From Clostridia bacterium (GTDB lineage Bacteria > Bacillota > Clostridia > Christensenellales > Borkfalkiaceae): 12,197 nt of DNA. Below the pieces are notes generated by a model. The model was not told the DNA's origin, did no database searches, and saw nothing but the letters and a program-made list of their open reading frames with translations. The translations under genes and the position numbers were made by a program. The stretch is from assembly GCA_900768525.1 (NCBI GenBank), contig CAAGDF010000070.1, positions 1-12,197 of the forward strand. Reading direction: 5' to 3'. Shown piece by piece: positions 5,625-12,197 of this stretch. Positions within the stretch are counted from its first letter, which is position 1; every line of letters starts with the position of its first letter.

Positions 5625-7303
5625 AACGTTTAAAAAAGATTTTAGCAGTAATGGTTATCGCCACGGTAATGATATCGTCGTCTGGGTGCGACCTCATCCG
5701 CGCGATAATCGGGCTTTATAATGCGCCGAGTTATGCGCAAAGACAATACGTCGAGCCGAACAAGGACGAAACCGACAAACTGTTTAACGAGATTAAAGAG
5801 CTTTGCGCCGAGACGAATAAAGGCACTAAAATAATTGCTAAGCGCAATTCTTTTATGATGAAATATACTCAGGCGTCAACTTCGCGCATAGTGGCAATGC
5901 TGGAATACTACAACAACGTTACCGACGGCGAGGCGAAAGTTCGCGCGGAACGCATTGAAAACTATTTCAATCAGTTGCACAACCAAGCGCTGGAAATGGA
6001 AAAGACCATTCTGCAATCGTCATACGCAAAGTTGCTTACCGATTCTTTAGGTCAGGACTATGCCGACAGTATTCTTAACCAGACCGTCAAATCCGACGAG
6101 GTTATCGCGCTTGAGTCAAGAATTTCCGAGCTTGAAAACGAATATTCCACCCTTACCGCCACCCCGAACGCAAGCAATTATGCCGAGCAAATGGCGAAGA
6201 TTTTCAAGGAACTTATAGTTACCCGCAACAAAATCGCAAAGCAGAACACTCGCACCGACGGCACGACTTATTCCAACTATCACGAATACGCTTACGACAA
6301 AGTTTACAGCCGCAAATACACGCCCGAGGACGCAGCCGTATTCAGACAAGCCATAAAAGACAACCTTTACGACGTAGGCAAAAAACTTTACGACACGAGC
6401 GACAATTACATTACCGGCGAGGCAAGAACGGCGGCGATCAACGAAAACGGCATCAAAAAGCTTATGCCGCAAATCATAAACGGCACCGCCGAAAGCATGC
6501 TGACGAACTGGAATTATATGATGTCCAAAGGCTTGTACAATTTTACGATTTCACAAAATAAATACCCCAACAGTTTCGTAATAGAGTTCGCTCAGTACGG
6601 CGACGGATTCATGTTTATCAACGCAAGCGGCAGCCTTCTGTCCGACCTTTCGACCATAGTACATGAGTTCGGGCATTACAACGCGATTTTTGCCACCGAT
6701 AAGAAAAAAGAGGGAAGTAGCGCGATTTATAGCATAGACCTCGCCGAAACTCATTCGCAGGCGTTCGAGCTTATAACGCTGCCCACCGTGAAAAAGGTGT
6801 TTGAAAACAACAATATCGGCAACGTTTATACCGCTTATGCAGACAATTTGCTGCTGCAAAGCGTGTGGTCCATGCTTTCAAATTCGCTTTTCGATGAATT
6901 TGAGTACGCCGTGTACACCGCCGACGAAAACGCACTCACCGCCGATTATTTTCAGAACACGTTCAACGAAATCTGGAAAAAATACTGGTCGTTAAACAAA
7001 GACGGAAAACCGACGTACAATTACTACGACGTATCGCACCTGTTCACCTCGCCCTCATACTGCATAAGCTATTCGGTTTCGATGGTATTCGCCTCCGAAA
7101 TATGGATGAGCGCAACGCCCGTAACCGACTATCTGAACGTTGTGTCGTACGGCACCGGGCATTATATCTCAGACGTTGCCGCGTCGGCAGGGCTTTCCGA
7201 TCCGCTTAAAGCCGAAACTATTGCAAATATAGCGCAAAACTATAAGACTCAGCTTAAAAACATTTTAGGGCTGTCTTTCGGCGACGGCACGTTCGACGCG
7301 TGA
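5621..7303 (+). CDS. Secreted lipoprotein, M3-type (oligoendopeptidase-like) zinc metallopeptidase
   Basis: This 560-residue protein starts with a signal peptide: a basic MKRLKK, a hydrophobic stretch, then ISSSGC, a lipobox with Cys23 as the likely lipidated residue. It should be anchored on the outer face of the membrane. The zinc motif is HEFGH (348-352), and E376 in IDLAETHSQAFE lies 28 residues after the first His, close to the spacing of the third ligand in M3 gluzincins. The rest is helical, with a C-terminal YSVSMVFASEIW and YGTGHYISDVAASAG that resemble the M3 substrate-side segments. Family members cut short peptides, so it may trim extracellular peptides for uptake. GGAGAG just upstream supports the start. 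It is monocistronic, with a strong promoter and a repeat-bearing leader. Which M3 subgroup it belongs to is not resolved. Confidence 0.85.
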   Translation: MKRLKKILAVMVIATVMISSSGCDLIRAIIGLYNAPSYAQRQYVEPNKDETDKLFNEIKELCAETNKGTKIIAKRNSFMMKYTQASTSRIVAMLEYYNNVTDGEAKVRAERIENYFNQLHNQALEMEKTILQSSYAKLLTDSLGQDYADSILNQTVKSDEVIALESRISELENEYSTLTATPNASNYAEQMAKIFKELIVTRNKIAKQNTRTDGTTYSNYHEYAYDKVYSRKYTPEDAAVFRQAIKDNLYDVGKKLYDTSDNYITGEARTAAINENGIKKLMPQIINGTAESMLTNWNYMMSKGLYNFTISQNKYPNSFVIEFAQYGDGFMFINASGSLLSDLSTIVHEFGHYNAIFATDKKKEGSSAIYSIDLAETHSQAFELITLPTVKKVFENNNIGNVYTAYADNLLLQSVWSMLSNSLFDEFEYAVYTADENALTADYFQNTFNEIWKKYWSLNKDGKPTYNYYDVSHLFTSPSYCISYSVSMVFASEIWMSATPVTDYLNVVSYGTGHYISDVAASAGLSDPLKAETIANIAQNYKTQLKNILGLSFGDGTFDA

Positions 7304-7358
7304 TTTATTAAGTCAGTACGCCAAAACAGCCGCAAGAACCCGCCAGGTCAAAGAACGG

Positions 7359-7374
7359 CGGCGGCGCACCGCCG
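7359..7374 (+). other. GC-rich hairpin after the peptidase gene
   Basis: CGGCGG (7359-7364) and CCGCCG (7369-7374) form a perfect 6-bp GC stem with a 4-nt CGCA loop. The T-run begins only 7 nt later (7382-7386), so it is a poor terminator by itself. It may pause transcription or protect the mRNA 3' end. Confidence 0.4.
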
Positions 7375-7415
7375 ATAAGCGTTTTTAAGCAGCCGCAAAA
7401 TGTTTCAGGTAACAT

Positions 7416-7462
7416 AAAAAGACAGTCACAAGTTACGATTCGTAACAGTTGACTGCCTTTTT
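7416..7462. terminator. Bidirectional intrinsic terminator between convergent genes
   Basis: AAAAAG-a-CAGT on the left pairs with ACTG-c-CTTTTT on the right. An inner CAA-GTTAC / GTAAC-AG-TTG stem closes on a GATTC loop. A-run and T-run lie on opposite sides, so it can serve both the peptidase gene (plus) and the DUF378 gene (minus). Confidence 0.8.
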
Positions 7463-7503
7463 GTTTTTTAGTCGGTGCGATTAAAACGCGCTTTTCGCGA
7501 TAG

Positions 7504-7722
7504 TTATTCGCCCGCCATTTCAAGTCTGCCGTTGGATATAATCGGCGATATGATAAGCCATATAGCCGACAACGCTACCAGCGAATAGACGATTATCGAG
7601 CCGAGCGTTCTTGCACCCATAAACAAGAACCCGACGAGGTTGAAATTGAATATTCCGAACAATCCCCAGTTGAGCGCGCCGATGATTACAAGCACATACG
7701 CGATAATATTTGCTATTTTCAT
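7504..7722 (-). CDS. DUF378 (YuzA-like) small membrane protein
   Basis: This 72-residue integral membrane protein has two transmembrane helices, at about residues 4-24 and 41-60. The family hallmark IIGALNWGLFGIFNFNLVGF sits at the first helix and following loop. DUF378 proteins (YuzA in B. subtilis) are short and common in Bacillota; no function has been shown. The start is fixed by GGAGGAGG four bases upstream; an upstream in-frame start at 7770 would put a hydrophilic tail ahead of that site and is rejected. A small CGTTG/CAACG hairpin (7734-7748) abuts the ribosome site. No clear promoter is seen, only an extended CATACT-like -10 about 40 bases upstream. It stands alone. Confidence 0.9.
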   Translation of the reverse strand: MKIANIIAYVLVIIGALNWGLFGIFNFNLVGFLFMGARTLGSIIVYSLVALSAIWLIISPIISNGRLEMAGE

Positions 7723-7890
7723 AATTCCTCCTCCGTTGCAAAACAACGTTTTCGCAATTAAGTATGCCACATTAAAGCATAATTATTCGTGGCGCAAAGC
7801 AAACAACGCCCGTCCGCACGATAAAACAAACCGATTTGCGACTTGACTTGCGGCTCCCCTTGCGGCTTGACGGGCACGGCGGGCAAATAA

Positions 7891-7919
7891 TTGACAAACC
7901 ACGAAAAGATTACTAAAAT
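7891..7919 (+). promoter_or_regulatory. Promoter of the PHP phosphoesterase gene
   Basis: TTGACA (7891-7896) and TAAAAT (7914-7919) with a 17-bp spacer have the same hexamers and spacing as the promoter at 4608-4636. The leader is about 58 nt. The 7771-7890 stretch before it holds nothing else recognised. Confidence 0.8.
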
Positions 7920-7983
7920 AGAAATTATAAGCGACCTGCTCGGCAAGGACTTATAACCTATATTTTAAACTCAGAGGCAAGCA

Positions 7984-8670
7984 ATGTTTATAGACACACA
8001 TACGCACTCTTCGGGCGCAAGCTATTGTTCGCACATTACAATAGAAGATCTGATCGATTTCAAAATCGAACTGGGCTACGACGGAATGATTTTAACCAAT
8101 CACGTTCAGCCATGGTATTACAAAGACCGCCCGTTTAAAGCGGTGATCGACGATATAAAAAGCGATTTCGAGCGCGGGCTTATCCACGCCGAAAACAAAA
8201 ATTTCAAACTTATGCTCGGCGCGGAAATTTCAATCAACCTGCCCCGCTACGCCGACATACTCGTATACGGCGACGTCCCGACTTTTCTTGAAAAACACCC
8301 CGATACCTGCGCCCTTACTCAGCGCGAATTATATGCGGCTTGCAAAGAAAACGGCATGATAATGATTCAGGCGCACCCCAAGCGCGCTGGGTTCGACTTT
8401 CTCGAACCGAGTTGTCTTGACGGCGTGGAAATCAACTGTCAGCCGAACGACCTCGCCCTCCGCGATATCGTAACCGAATTTGCAAAACAAAACAATCTTA
8501 TACTTTCGTGCGGAACGGACACTCACGCCCGCGACATGAAAACCCGAGGCGGACTTATCGTTCCCGACGATATTTCCACATGCGCGGACTATGCAAAATA
8601 CTTATACGCATGCACCGAAACGCACTTAAAAATCAACGACGAAGAGTTTGTTTTTGCGGTTACACGCTAA
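7984..8670 (+). CDS. PHP-domain metal-dependent phosphoesterase (histidinol-phosphatase-like)
   Basis: This 228-residue cytoplasmic enzyme has a complete PHP metal site. H6 and H8 lie in FIDTHTH, H40 in LTNH, E81 in LGAEIS, H131 in IQAHPKR, and D179 and H181 in CGTDTHA. PHP proteins use two or three metal ions to hydrolyse phosphate esters. The short single-domain form and these motifs fit the HisK or general phosphoesterase group; the substrate is not known, and no histidine biosynthesis gene is nearby. The start is supported by AGAGG 6 nt upstream and by the usual position of HxH near the N-terminus. It is monocistronic with its own promoter. No clear terminator follows; repeats begin 15 bp after the stop. 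It contrasts with the metal-ligand-poor PHP-like protein at 3344-4573. Confidence 0.85.
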   Translation: MFIDTHTHSSGASYCSHITIEDLIDFKIELGYDGMILTNHVQPWYYKDRPFKAVIDDIKSDFERGLIHAENKNFKLMLGAEISINLPRYADILVYGDVPTFLEKHPDTCALTQRELYAACKENGMIMIQAHPKRAGFDFLEPSCLDGVEINCQPNDLALRDIVTEFAKQNNLILSCGTDTHARDMKTRGGLIVPDDISTCADYAKYLYACTETHLKINDEEFVFAVTR

Positions 8671-8685
8671 CGCTTTTGTACCACA

Positions 8686-8817
8686 TTTTTTGCAGTTTAA
8701 TTGCAAGCAGTGCAAGGCTCGCCGAGTTGGGCGGATACGATAGACCTTATCGGTCATCGTAATCGCACAACGATGGCAGTTAACACAGCAATGCGCCGTA
8801 GATATACCGCAAAAAAA
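8686..8817 (+). repeat. Modular intergenic repeat, unit 1 (decayed right end)
   Basis: The unit starts with TTTTTTGCAGTTTAATTGCA at 8686 and continues AGCAGTGCAAGGCTCGC to 8722. A small hairpin GATAGACC-ttatc-GGTCATCG follows (8739-8759). The right part (about 8776-8817) is a degenerate version of the CAGTAACACCGC...GCGCCG...GCAAAAA end seen in units 2 and 3. The modules have the same order as in 9198-9325. Confidence 0.6.
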
Positions 8818-8896
8818 GAGATAGACCTAAATATGGTCATTGAAGTCTTTTGCCTGAAGCAGTAACACCGCTACGCGCCGCAAATAAGCTGTAAAA
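8818..8896 (+). repeat. Modular intergenic repeat, unit 2 (truncated left end)
   Basis: Beginning GAGATAGACC and ending CGCAAATAAGCTGTAAAA, this 79-bp stretch aligns with 9249-9325 with a 2-base gap and few substitutions. The loop of the GACC/GGTC hairpin varies (TAAATAT here, TTGTT in unit 3, TTATC in unit 1) while the stem is kept. The left GCAGTTTAATTGCA module is missing, and unit 1 abuts it. Confidence 0.7.
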
Positions 8897-8902
8897 GTCA
8901 GG

Positions 8903-8918
8903 CTATAGGTCGATTATC
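8903..8918 (+). repeat. Dispersed motif, copy 3
   Basis: This exact CTATAGGTCGATTATC lies six bases after the end of repeat unit 2, preceded by TAAAAGTCAGG as in copies 1 and 2 (AAAAGTCCG, AAAAGTGCG). The 3-bp flanking complementarity of the other copies is absent here. Confidence 0.75.
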
Positions 8919-8948
8919 AATATAAATCAAAAACGCAACAATTTACGA

Positions 8949-9116
8949 ATAATTGTAAGAGTGCGGCGCATATGCGCCTGGATGTTTCGACTGCGCTTCG
9001 CTCCGCTCAACATGACAATAAAAATTTTTTCGTCATCCTGAGATGCGCTCACTTGTTCGGCTTACGAAGGATCCAGCCGCAAGGCGCACCCAATCGCAAT
9101 CAAATCTCACAATTAT
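8949..9116. mobile_element. 168-bp palindromic MITE-like element
   Basis: Terminal inverted repeats ATAATTGTAAGA (8949-8960) and TCTCACAATTAT (9105-9116) match at 11 of 12 positions. Nested inside are inverted GCGCC and TGGAT blocks. The central arms are TTTCGACTGCGCTTC...CTCAACATGACA and GTCATCCTGAG...CGAAGGATCC, so the whole can fold into one long hairpin around a T/A-rich loop near 9018-9030. The GTCATCCTGAG/CGAAGGATC core is a type of dispersed palindrome I know from other bacterial genomes. It has no coding capacity, so it would need an outside transposase. No clear target duplication is seen. Confidence 0.6.
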
Positions 9117-9136
9117 AATTCACTACAAATACCGCC

Positions 9137-9152
9137 CTATAGGTCGATTATC
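9137..9152 (+). repeat. Dispersed motif, copy 4
   Basis: This is an exact CTATAGGTCGATTATC flanked by CCG and CGG as in copy 1. It lies 20 bp right of the palindromic element and about 25 bp left of repeat unit 3. Confidence 0.75.
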
Positions 9153-9176
9153 GGCATATAGCGGCAGTTGTTATGC

Positions 9177-9325
9177 ACCGCAAATAAGCTGCAAAAATTT
9201 TTGCAGTTTAGTTGCAAGCAGAGCAAGGCTCGCGAAAGGCGAAAGGGTGAGATAGACCTTGTTGGTCATCGAAGTCTTTTGACTGAAGCAGTAACGCCGC
9301 TATGTGCCGCAAATAAGCTGCAAAA
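9177..9325 (+). repeat. Modular intergenic repeat, unit 3, overlapping the helicase gene end
   Basis: This is the most complete unit. CGCAAATAAGCTGCAAAAA appears at both ends (9179-9197 and 9308-9325), with GCAGTTTAGTTGCAAGCAG-type, GACC/GGTC hairpin and AGTC-tttt-GACT modules between. The left end and the next module meet in a perfect 18-bp palindrome, CTGCAAAAATTTTTGCAG (9189-9206). On the minus strand the right copy is the 3' end of the helicase gene, coding LQLICGT and its TAG stop. Confidence 0.7.
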
Positions 9326-12197
9326 AGCGACCTGTGAAAGCACCGGGAAAAGCAAACTGTTTTTCGCCGACGGCAAACTTAACGCGCAAATATCTTTTGT
9401 CGTCGCTCATCCAGGTAATTTTGCCGTCGCCAAAGATTTTGTGTTCCACCATTGCGCCAACCTGCACTTTCGCAAGCATTTCATAAAGTTCTTTTTCGGC
9501 AATTTCTTCGCTATCGGACGCGGATACGGTCGCCGCAATTTCAGGTTTTGCGCTTTCAGTTTTTTCGCCTTTTACGCTATAATCGTTTTCTTTTTCGTTG
9601 ATAACGATTTTTTCGGGTACTATAGCACCCTCGAAATCGGTCAGCGTTGCCTGCTGTTTGCCGTAAAGCGATTCATATTCTTCGCGGCGCAAAACGGTAT
9701 CCCACCCGCCGACCGATTCGCCGTCGTGCATATCTATACCGGTGTACGAAAGACTTGCGTTTTCGTATTTTCTGAACCCGAAAATGCCTTGATTCATCTT
9801 TTCGGAATCGAACAAACCGATAGAACACAGCGTATCGAAATCTTTTACCGTAAGCCCCGTTACCTTTTGAAAAAGTTCGGGTTCTATCTGCGTTATTACG
9901 TCTTTAAGCGTTTGCTCGCGGTAGTCTGTAAGGTACATAAACGCGGGAATCCTTGCGGCAAGTTTTAGCAAATTTTCCTGTACCTGCTTGCGCAAAGATT
10001 TAGTTCTCTTTTCCTCATCGGACAATTCAGCTTTTTCCTTGGGTGACAAATCGTCGCCCTTTTCTTTTTTGAGTTGTTTAACCCGCTCCGAACGATTGAT
10101 AATCGTTTGAATTTCGGCATTAAGCGAGCGGAAATCCTCTATATTCATAAGCGCGTTGAGCGCGTCGGGATTGTTTTGTAGCCGCCTTAAGGTATCATTA
10201 TCCACGCGGACAAGCATTGCCGTTTGCCAACGCTTGGCAAGCAACGTTGCGGACGTGCCCGCGTAAGTTATATCGAGAATATCCTGCGCGTCGATTCGAT
10301 TCATAGACGCGCCGTCGAACGCAAGCACAGGCAAAAACGAAATAAATTCGGCGACTTTTTGTTCGGGACTGACGTCATCCACTTTGAGCCTGCAGGAATA
10401 GTCGGAAATCTGTTGCAACGCGCGCTCTAACGCAAAGTCGAAAATATAACACTCTTTCTTAATAATCTCTTTTTCGCCTTTATCGTTTACGATCTCCCAC
10501 GGCGATTGTACGCGGAATGCAGTCTGAAAATACGTTTCGGGCGATTTAAGATTGCGCAGCATAAACACACCCGACCACGGTCTGACGGTAACGCCCGTTG
10601 TAAGCTTTCCGCACGATAAAGTTATAGTTTTTGTTTCGAGCGGATCGCCCATTGCATTTTGCACGGGCTTTAACGCCTCTATTCCTATACCGGCTTTCGC
10701 CCCCGCACATACGATAATCTTGTACCCGTTAAAGAAATTGTTCTGCTTTTGGCTGAGCAAATTATACATTGCATAACAACTTGCAACGTTAGGCAAAAAC
10801 CACAGCGTATGCGACAGTACGCTCAAAAGAGTGGTATCCGAAAACGGCATCGGCGGACGTTCCGCTCCGAGCTTTAAGCCGTCCACGGGCATATAGTTAC
10901 CCTGAATCATTTTAAGCCATTTTTGCACGTCGTTTTCGTAAACAAACCGAGCCGATTTAACTTTGCCTTTTTCGGTCAATTCAGCACGGAAAAATTCGTT
11001 TATGTCGAATTCGTTATATCCCTCGTTTATGGCGACGTCGGCAGTAATGGAATCGGGTACTTTGTATGTGAGCATTACCATTTCGGGCAGAGCGGCGTAA
11101 GGGTTTTCCCCGCGCGAATAGTCCCAAGCCGCTTTTGATCGTTGCTCGTCCGCATAAGTCCAGTTGAAAATCTGATCTTCTAAAAACTCGCCCGAATTGA
11201 GCGCGCGGAACGGCGTGCCCGATAAATACAAATAATGATCGGACGTAATGGGTAAAAACGTTTCGTTTATGGCGTTGCCCGCTTCTTCTTTTTGATATTT
11301 TTCAAGATCGAAATCGTCGTTTTCTTCGTCGAACTTTTCAAACAGGCTTTTGGCGTTTTCGCGCCATGCACCGAAATGGTACTCGTCGAATACGATTATA
11401 TCCCAATTTGTGGTGTGAATAAATTCGTTTTTCGCTTTTATTCCGCCCGCGTCGTTAGTGCCGAGCAAATCCTGAAAAGAACCGAATACCACGATGGGCA
11501 AATCTTTATTGCAGGAATCGAACTGCTCGTCTAATTTTTTCGCGTCGAACTTAGCCTCTTTATTGCTGACGAACTGCCAACCGTCAAAATCGACATGTCG
11601 GGATATATCTTCCTGCCATGCGGATTCTACGGCAGGTTTGAACGTAAGCACTAAAATCTTTTTAAAGCCCATCGCCTTGCACAATTCATACGTCGCGAAC
11701 GTCTTGCCGAATCGCATTTTTGCATTCCACAAAAACTTGGGCGGGCGCGACGGCTCGTCGATTTTCGCCTGCATAAAATACGTTTTAGTATCTTCAACGG
11801 CTTTTTTCTGCTCGTCGCGCATGGCAAAATTCCAGGTGCGGTTACCCTCGAACCGCGCTCCCGTGCGCAATTCCTCAATCGCGGTAAGCGCGTCTTCTAC
11901 CGTGCAATTATACCATTCGTTTCTATCTTCGCCCGCATTCAGCTGACGAAACCCTTTGCGCTCCAACAATCGATGAACGTCTTTATCTATAAAACACGTT
12001 CCGTCGGGGCGCATTGCCGACGCCTTGAACACTATTTTGTAATCTATCGCCGCCGCGTGCAGTTGCTCCTTTATGCGAATGGTCGTATCTTTGCGCGCGG
12101 TATAGCCGATTTTGATATACCCGTCGTGACTTTTTACGTCGGGCAGAATACACCCGTAAATGGTCGGTTCAACCGTCGGTAGGTTATGTAATATTTC
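9300..12197 (-). CDS. GIY-YIG (T5orf172-like) nuclease - SF2 DExH helicase fusion, N-terminus outside the window
   Basis: The frame is open from 12197 to TAG at 9300-9302 (965 visible residues). A GTG at 12030 is internal, not the start. The N-terminal part (12197 to about 11870) resembles T5orf172/GIY-YIG nucleases: IYGCILP, then YIKIGYTARKD, IRIKEQL, VHRLLERKGF and RNEWY. The helicase core follows: motif I MRFGKT (11718-11701), motif II DEYH (about 11387-11376), motif III SGTP (about 11222), TTGVTV, and a motif VI-like QTAFRVQ (about 10526). A long helical region and a Lys/Glu-rich segment follow. The last 60 residues (VGAMVEHKIFGDGKI, VKFAVGEKQF) look like the Tudor-like tail of UvrD/PcrA. 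The layout suggests a DNA-translocating restriction or defence enzyme, possibly paired with a methyltransferase beyond the edge (inference). The final LQLICGT and stop lie within an intergenic repeat. Confidence 0.8.
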   Translation of the reverse strand, partial: EILHNLPTVEPTIYGCILPDVKSHDGYIKIGYTARKDTTIRIKEQLHAAAIDYKIVFKASAMRPDGTCFIDKDVHRLLERKGFRQLNAGEDRNEWYNCTVEDALTAIEELRTGARFEGNRTWNFAMRDEQKKAVEDTKTYFMQAKIDEPSRPPKFLWNAKMRFGKTFATYELCKAMGFKKILVLTFKPAVESAWQEDISRHVDFDGWQFVSNKEAKFDAKKLDEQFDSCNKDLPIVVFGSFQDLLGTNDAGGIKAKNEFIHTTNWDIIVFDEYHFGAWRENAKSLFEKFDEENDDFDLEKYQKEEAGNAINETFLPITSDHYLYLSGTPFRALNSGEFLEDQIFNWTYADEQRSKAAWDYSRGENPYAALPEMVMLTYKVPDSITADVAINEGYNEFDINEFFRAELTEKGKVKSARFVYENDVQKWLKMIQGNYMPVDGLKLGAERPPMPFSDTTLLSVLSHTLWFLPNVASCYAMYNLLSQKQNNFFNGYKIIVCAGAKAGIGIEALKPVQNAMGDPLETKTITLSCGKLTTGVTVRPWSGVFMLRNLKSPETYFQTAFRVQSPWEIVNDKGEKEIIKKECYIFDFALERALQQISDYSCRLKVDDVSPEQKVAEFISFLPVLAFDGASMNRIDAQDILDITYAGTSATLLAKRWQTAMLVRVDNDTLRRLQNNPDALNALMNIEDFRSLNAEIQTIINRSERVKQLKKEKGDDLSPKEKAELSDEEKRTKSLRKQVQENLLKLAARIPAFMYLTDYREQTLKDVITQIEPELFQKVTGLTVKDFDTLCSIGLFDSEKMNQGIFGFRKYENASLSYTGIDMHDGESVGGWDTVLRREEYESLYGKQQATLTDFEGAIVPEKIVINEKENDYSVKGEKTESAKPEIAATVSASDSEEIAEKELYEMLAKVQVGAMVEHKIFGDGKITWMSDDKRYLRVKFAVGEKQFAFPGAFTGRFLQLICGT

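Noticed and set aside
9168..9968. 266-codon plus-strand ORF
   Set aside because: It is antisense to the helicase C-terminal coding region, Phe-rich as expected for a shadow frame, and starts inside a repeat without a ribosome site.
12030..12032. GTG as the start of the helicase gene
   Set aside because: The frame stays open to the window edge and the upstream 55 codons encode GIY-YIG-like motifs, so the gene is cut by the edge.

Overview
The window looks like a piece of a low-to-mid GC Bacillota (Clostridia-type) chromosome, probably from an uncultured gut or similar anaerobe. The reasons are strong GGAGG-type ribosome binding sites, canonical sigma-A promoters (TTGACA-17-TAAAAT, extended TGG-TATAAT), and a typical gene set: a DUF896/YnzC protein, a 90-residue HU, a DUF378/YuzA-like protein, a lipoprotein M3 peptidase and an AraL-type HAD phosphatase. 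The assignment rests on gene content and signals only.

Layout. Positions 1-780 hold the tail of an unidentified gene, a non-initiated gene remnant and AT-rich DNA with direct and inverted repeats. 790-996 is the DUF896 gene, with its own promoter and a hairpin at the predicted mRNA 5' end. 1049-4636 is a minus-strand three-gene operon with one clear promoter: a PHP-like protein, a glycerol-1-phosphate-dehydrogenase (AraM)-like protein overlapping it by ATGA, and a HAD-IIA phosphatase (AraL/NagD type). The first two appear to have lost metal-binding residues while the phosphatase is intact. A divergent promoter drives HU (4870-5142), which has a textbook terminator. A strong promoter with a roughly 210-nt leader containing a long direct repeat precedes a secreted M3-type zinc peptidase lipoprotein (5621-7303). 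This gene converges on a small membrane protein (7504-7722) across a bidirectional terminator. 7984-8670 is an intact PHP phosphoesterase.

8671-9325 is a mosaic of repeats: three copies (one truncated) of a 79-132-bp modular repeat, a 168-bp palindromic MITE-like element, and two copies of a short motif (CTATAGGTCGATTATC) that also occurs at 630 and 1011. The right-hand repeat supplies the last codons and stop of the final gene.

9300-12197 (minus strand, open at the window edge) encodes a large protein with a T5orf172/GIY-YIG-like nuclease domain, an SF2 DExH helicase core and a UvrD/PcrA-like C-terminal tail. It is a likely restriction or defence enzyme whose partners would lie beyond the right edge.

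The points most worth following are the operon with two apparent pseudo-metalloenzymes, the repeat mosaic that rewrites a gene end, and the nuclease-helicase fusion.
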